Below are positions 7,191 through 9,809 of a stretch of 9,809 bases of DNA, piece by piece; the first letter of the stretch is position 1, and each line of letters opens with the position of its first letter. The position numbers were made by a program, and so were the translations under genes. The stretch covers positions 1-9,809 of the forward strand of contig CABQOJ010000034.1 in assembly GCA_902465775.1 (NCBI GenBank), read 5' to 3'. Source of the stretch: an uncultured Porphyromonas sp. Its GTDB lineage: Bacteria; Bacteroidota; Bacteroidia; Bacteroidales; Porphyromonadaceae. The notes under the pieces are model-generated. The model was not told where the DNA came from and did not search any database. It saw only the letters and a program-made list of their open reading frames with translations.

Positions 7191-7565
7191 TTATTTACCA
7201 CAGCAAACAACCAAACACATGAACATAGAAAGGATAAAGTACCAAACGACATATCTTACTGTCACATCGTGTTGTTCAAATACTTTATCGCATTCTTTGT
7301 CGTAAAACAGTCTTATATTTTGGGGTGTGAAAGATTTACATTGACTCGTAGTAACTCCCACATAATATTGCTTTGCATTGAATTCTATCAGAAGGTTTGA
7401 GCCACCCCGATAACCACCACTACAATTAATTTCCAGTACTGAGAAATTAGTTATCTCCTTCTCGCGATTTACAATAGCCTTTCTATGATTATATGAGAAC
7501 CAAGCATATAGAAAGATGGCTAATAAGCCAATATTTATTAGACAAACAACGCTTCTTCTTTTCAT
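7191..7565 (-). CDS. Small two-helix membrane protein, shortened paralog
   Basis: The protein has 124 residues and no recognised family. The N-terminus MKRRSVVCLINIGL is identical to that of the 6483-6920 protein and continues into a membrane helix to about residue 23. A central soluble region (about 30-100) includes IEFNAKQYYVGVTT and RLFYDKECDKVF (85-96), matching the paralog's FYDxExDxVF motif. A second helix (about 105-121) runs almost to the C-terminus (LVVCCGK). It lacks the roughly 20-residue tail of its paralog. The matching tail codons are still present downstream (7154-7184) but out of frame, suggesting a one-base change near the stop. Gene content and AT-richness match the accessory block. 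Function is unknown. Confidence 0.6.
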   Translation of the reverse strand: MKRRSVVCLINIGLLAIFLYAWFSYNHRKAIVNREKEITNFSVLEINCSGGYRGGSNLLIEFNAKQYYVGVTTSQCKSFTPQNIRLFYDKECDKVFEQHDVTVRYVVWYFILSMFMCLVVCCGK

Positions 7566-7727
7566 TATTGATTGTTGTTTTGGGTTGCTCTTTGAGTCTT
7601 ACTATCGGCTGTTTTTGAAATGGTCTATCTGGAGGCATAGGTACTACCATTCAGGACGGTAGATATGCCCTTTACTGGAAATGTCACCTTGCTGACAACA
7701 GGAAGTCCATTGCTCACGGCATCATAG
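7524..7727 (-). repeat. 204-base direct repeat, copy 2
   Basis: This is the partner of 6879-7082 (202/204 identity). On the minus strand it holds the end of the small ORF at 7625-7747, the spacer, and the first 14 codons of the membrane protein at 7191-7565. Outside the repeat the two units are clearly diverged. Confidence 0.95.
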
Positions 7728-7747
7728 TCTCCCTTTATGTGATACAT
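7625..7747 (-). CDS. Small ORF of 40 residues with duplicated C-terminus
   Basis: The minus strand reads ATG at 7747 to TAG at 7625-7627. Seven unique residues (MYHIKGD) precede the 33-residue tail shared with the ORF at 6980-7144. The frame happens to be open, and in the nhaA frame, all the way back to the nhaA stop. That upstream part runs through the palindromic repeats and is unlikely to be coding. This is most likely a fragment carried by the duplication. It occupies the space between the membrane-protein gene and nhaA (7566-7864), which otherwise holds only repeats. Confidence 0.25.
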   Translation of the reverse strand: MYHIKGDYDAVSNGLPVVSKVTFPVKGISTVLNGSTYASR

Positions 7748-7750
7748 TTT

Positions 7751-7842
7751 CCACGTAGGAAAGAAATGAAACTTCGGGAAAAATGATTCGCGCCTACGAG
7801 GAGAAAAACATCCACGTGGAGATGCGATTTCTCCACGTGGAT
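7751..7842. repeat. Intergenic repeat mosaic A (CCACGTGG palindromes plus AAATGAAACTTCGG)
   Basis: From left to right it contains an imperfect palindrome CCACGTAGG (7751-7759), a unit AGGAAAGAAATGAAACTTCGG (7757-7777 in full), and two perfect TCCACGTGGA palindromes (7811-7820 and 7832-7841). The middle unit matches 9678-9698 at 20 of 21 positions, linking it to mosaic B on the other side of nhaA. Confidence 0.75.
7810..7842 (-). terminator. Terminator of nhaA built from repeat palindromes
   Basis: The arms ATCCACGTGGAGA (7810-7822) and TCTCCACGTGGAT (7830-7842) form a perfect 13-pair stem with a 7-base loop. On the minus strand the stem begins 22 bases after the nhaA stop. After one G it runs into five Ts (complement of 7804-7808). 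This is a textbook intrinsic terminator in the nhaA direction. Confidence 0.75.
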
Positions 7843-7864
7843 ATCTAGTGTGTGTATGGGCTAC

Positions 7865-9229
7865 TTAGTTTGCTCTTTGAGCCAGTTTCTTCTGATGCCG
7901 CTTGCCTACAGCCAGCACCGTGATGTAGCCCACGATGCCTGAGGTAAGGCTACCTGCTAGGATACCCAGCTTGGCCTCGCTGAGCCAGTCGAGGTGCAGA
8001 TGTACATCGTATGATAGACTGGCGATAAACATAGAGACCGTAAAGCCGATACCACCCAAGATAGATACCGCAAAGAGCATGGCCGGGTAGACCCCATCGC
8101 TCCACTGATGTCGCGTCAGCAGTATATAGACATAGGTAAAGAGGAAGATGCCGACAGGCTTACCGATGAATAGTCCTAGCATGACTGCAAAGGGGAGCGT
8201 CGAGATATCGCCCATACTAAAGGTCGAGAAGTCGATGCCTGCATTGACAAACGCAAAGACAGGTAGGATCAAGTAGTTGACCCAACCTGTGAGCGCATGC
8301 TCCAGACGCTGTACCGGAGGAATTGCAGCTGAGGCTGCTTGGCGCAAACTATTGATCATCGCAATGTCAGATCCATCTAGGTGGGTCGTCTGTCCCTTCT
8401 TAGCGCTCTCTTCTGTAGGGAGCATCTTAGAGATAGCACCCGCGAGGCTACCCAGTTGGTGACGAGATACAGAAGTGGTCATAGGCATCGCTAGAGCCAC
8501 CATGACACCTGCGATGGTGGTGTGGATGCCGCTCTGTAGGAAGAAGAACCACACGACAAAGAGTCCGATCATGTAGAGCCCAATGTTACGTATCCCTGCG
8601 CGCCCTAAGAGAGCCAAGACAACAACGACCGCCAGCCCGAGTCCGAGCATCAGCAGGTTGATACCAGAGGAGTAAAAGAGCGCTATCACGATGATACCGC
8701 CTATATCGTCAGCCACTGCTAGCGTAGTCATAAAGACACGTAGTGAGACAGGGACATGATCCTTCAGAACCATCAGCACCGCCAGGACAAAGGCTATATC
8801 TGTAGCCATCGGGATAGCTGCGCCTCGGCTTGCGTCACCCGCAGGAGCGATCAGCCAGAAGAGGAGGATAGGCATGATCATACCGCCTATAGCTCCTACC
8901 ACAGGCATCATCGCCTTCTTGACTGAGGAGAGCTCACCCACGAGAAGTTGCTGCTTGATGTCTAGTCCGACAACAAAGAAAAAGAAGACCATCAAGACAT
9001 CATTGGCAAAAACCAAGAAGCTCATTGGCTCTCCATGATACTGAAATATGTCTAGCCCTAGTATGTTGAGGTTGATCGGCATAGCAAGCAAGCTATGGTA
9101 TAGATCTCTGAGAGGACTATTAGCTACAATGAGTGCTACGATGGTCGCAAGAAAGAGTACGACGGTGGAATCTACCTTACGGATTGTAAACCTCTGAATA
9201 GGTCTAAGGATGCGATTGGTTGAAGACAT
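7865..9229 (-). CDS. nhaA: Na+/H+ antiporter NhaA
   Basis: This inner-membrane antiporter expels Na+ (or Li+) in exchange for protons, giving sodium and alkaline-pH tolerance. It has 454 residues, longer than the 388-residue E. coli protein, with many membrane helices. The hallmark VADDIGGIIVIALFY carries the ion-binding pair Asp174/Asp175 (E. coli Asp163/164). MATDIAFVLAVL carries Asp144 (E. coli Asp133), and LFIGKPVGIF carries Lys357 (probable E. coli Lys300). FFVVGLDIK has Asp90 where E. coli has Glu78, and SGIHTTIAGV is also conserved. Extra length includes a hydrophilic loop at about 252-300. The ATG at 9229 gives a short cytoplasmic N-terminus before the first helix. It is a single-gene unit with its own -7 element (9398-9405) and terminator (7810-7842). 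Confidence 0.97.
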   Translation of the reverse strand: MSSTNRILRPIQRFTIRKVDSTVVLFLATIVALIVANSPLRDLYHSLLAMPINLNILGLDIFQYHGEPMSFLVFANDVLMVFFFFVVGLDIKQQLLVGELSSVKKAMMPVVGAIGGMIMPILLFWLIAPAGDASRGAAIPMATDIAFVLAVLMVLKDHVPVSLRVFMTTLAVADDIGGIIVIALFYSSGINLLMLGLGLAVVVVLALLGRAGIRNIGLYMIGLFVVWFFFLQSGIHTTIAGVMVALAMPMTTSVSRHQLGSLAGAISKMLPTEESAKKGQTTHLDGSDIAMINSLRQAASAAIPPVQRLEHALTGWVNYLILPVFAFVNAGIDFSTFSMGDISTLPFAVMLGLFIGKPVGIFLFTYVYILLTRHQWSDGVYPAMLFAVSILGGIGFTVSMFIASLSYDVHLHLDWLSEAKLGILAGSLTSGIVGYITVLAVGKRHQKKLAQRAN

Positions 9230-9273
9230 GAGGTACTATACGATTAGATATTAACGTGATCTCAAGGTGGGGA

Positions 9274-9298
9274 CTGTATGTATATCAGTGACATACAG
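9274..9298 (-). promoter_or_regulatory. Hairpin in the nhaA mRNA leader
   Basis: The arms CTGTATGT (9274-9281) and ACATACAG (9291-9298) pair perfectly over 8 bases with a 9-base loop. It lies about 45 bases before the nhaA start and downstream of the candidate promoter, so it should be in the leader RNA. A T7 run at 9312-9318 makes it look terminator-like on the plus strand, but no plus-strand gene needs one. Regulatory function is a guess. Confidence 0.35.
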
Positions 9299-9397
9299 AG
9301 CCTAAGAGAGTCTTTTTTTAAGTAGAGATAGAGAGCTATGGTAGGGCTAGCAAGAGGGTGTGCTGAAGTAGCTTCTCAGGTAGTCCCGCTCTCGGGG

Positions 9398-9405
9398 CAA
9401 AGGTA
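9398..9405 (-). promoter_or_regulatory. Candidate -7 element for nhaA (TACCTTTG)
   Basis: On the minus strand it reads TACCTTTG, an exact TAnnTTTG match and identical to the serB element. It lies 168 bases before the nhaA ATG, predicting a long leader of about 160 bases. No -33 TTTG is seen at the normal spacing. Confidence 0.5.
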
Positions 9406-9627
9406 GCAAAATATGTGGAGACCATTGCACGGACACGTGACAAATCCAGGCTGACACATGATATATATATGATGCATTCATTTACTCCTCGCTTGTCGCC
9501 AATGAGTAGCTCCCGAAAGATCGATTATGATGCGTCAGCACGGGCTGAGCAAATTCGACGCCAGGTCGTTACAATAATTTAGGGCAGACTACATATCGAT
9601 ACAGAGCTGTGTCGGTGAAAACTGATT
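9406..9627. other. Intergenic stretch without a convincing gene
   Basis: Nothing here reads as a full gene on either strand. The only protein-like piece is a 26-codon frame on the plus strand (9502-9582, MSSSRKIDYDASARAEQIRR...), ended by TAG. It could be a leader peptide, the remnant of a truncated gene, or chance. Confidence 0.5.
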
Positions 9628-9743
9628 TCCACGTGGATATTTCGAAATCTCCACGTGGAGAATAAAAAATTCTTCGGAGGAATGAAATGAAACTTCGGAA
9701 GAATCAAATGAAACTTCGGAGGAATCAAAACGCCCCCACGTGG
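9628..9743. repeat. Intergenic repeat mosaic B (palindromes plus 21-base tandem repeat)
   Basis: Two TCCACGTGGA palindromes (9628-9637, 9650-9659) flank ATTTCGAAAT, so 9629-9658 is a 30-base palindrome with a single mismatched pair. A 21-base unit beginning CTTCGGAGGAATGAAATG follows as about 2.8 tandem copies (9672-9692, 9693-9713, 9714-9730). A third CCACGTGG closes the array (9736-9743). The minus-strand frames through here are repeat-encoded and I do not consider them genes. The last bases to 9809 show nothing further that I can support. Confidence 0.8.
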
Positions 9744-9809
9744 AAAATAAAAAAGGATCATCCGAGATTTTGTGTGATGACCTGATCGTGGAGAGCAAAA
9801 AGTCTTAGT

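Noticed and set aside
7092..7400. 102-codon plus-strand frame
   Set aside because: It is antisense to the 7191-7565 membrane-protein gene. The sequence lacks motifs and looks like a shadow of AT-rich coding sequence.
9672..9730. Possible CRISPR-like array
   Set aside because: The 21-base units are directly adjacent with no spacers, so it is a plain tandem repeat.
9579..9798. Two overlapping minus-strand frames of 60 and 69 codons
   Set aside because: Both run through the palindromes and the 21-base tandem repeat (SSEVSFDSSEVSF-type peptide), so they are repeat-encoded rather than genes.

Overview
The window looks like a chromosomal segment from a Porphyromonas-type member of the Bacteroidota. 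Three things point that way. There are strong protein matches to RprX/RprY-type regulators, a Bacteroidota-style GluRS, and a CobC-type phosphatase. TAnnTTTG-type -7 promoter elements occur upstream of the gltX, serB and nhaA reading frames. I also see no convincing Shine-Dalgarno sequences. The species cannot be fixed from the sequence alone.

Left part (1-5730), housekeeping. A serB fragment runs off the left edge on the minus strand and diverges from a plus-strand series with short gaps (39-67 bases): gltX (glutamyl-tRNA synthetase), a small S4 RNA-binding protein with a basic tail, a CobC-like histidine phosphatase, the sensor kinase rprX and the response regulator rprY. The series may be one transcript and ends at a strong hairpin (5768-5803).

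Middle part (5730-7864), accessory. A 21-base imperfect inverted repeat (5837-5901) is followed by a visibly AT-richer block of unrecognised minus-strand genes. These are a putative lipoprotein and two paralogous small two-helix membrane proteins. The two paralogs belong to a tandem duplication of about 645 bases. A 204-base piece of it is retained at 202/204 identity; it carries a short shared peptide ORF end, the spacer, and the first 14 codons of each membrane protein. The rest of the two units has diverged. This is the most novel-looking part of the window.

Right part (7865-9809). nhaA (Na+/H+ antiporter) lies on the minus strand. It has its own -7 element, a leader hairpin, and a terminator made of two CCACGTGG palindromes. 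Both sides of nhaA carry the same kind of intergenic repeat mosaic, CCACGTGG palindromes mixed with AAATGAAACTTCGG units. This suggests a dispersed repeat family in the host. No tRNA, rRNA, transposase gene or CRISPR array was found.
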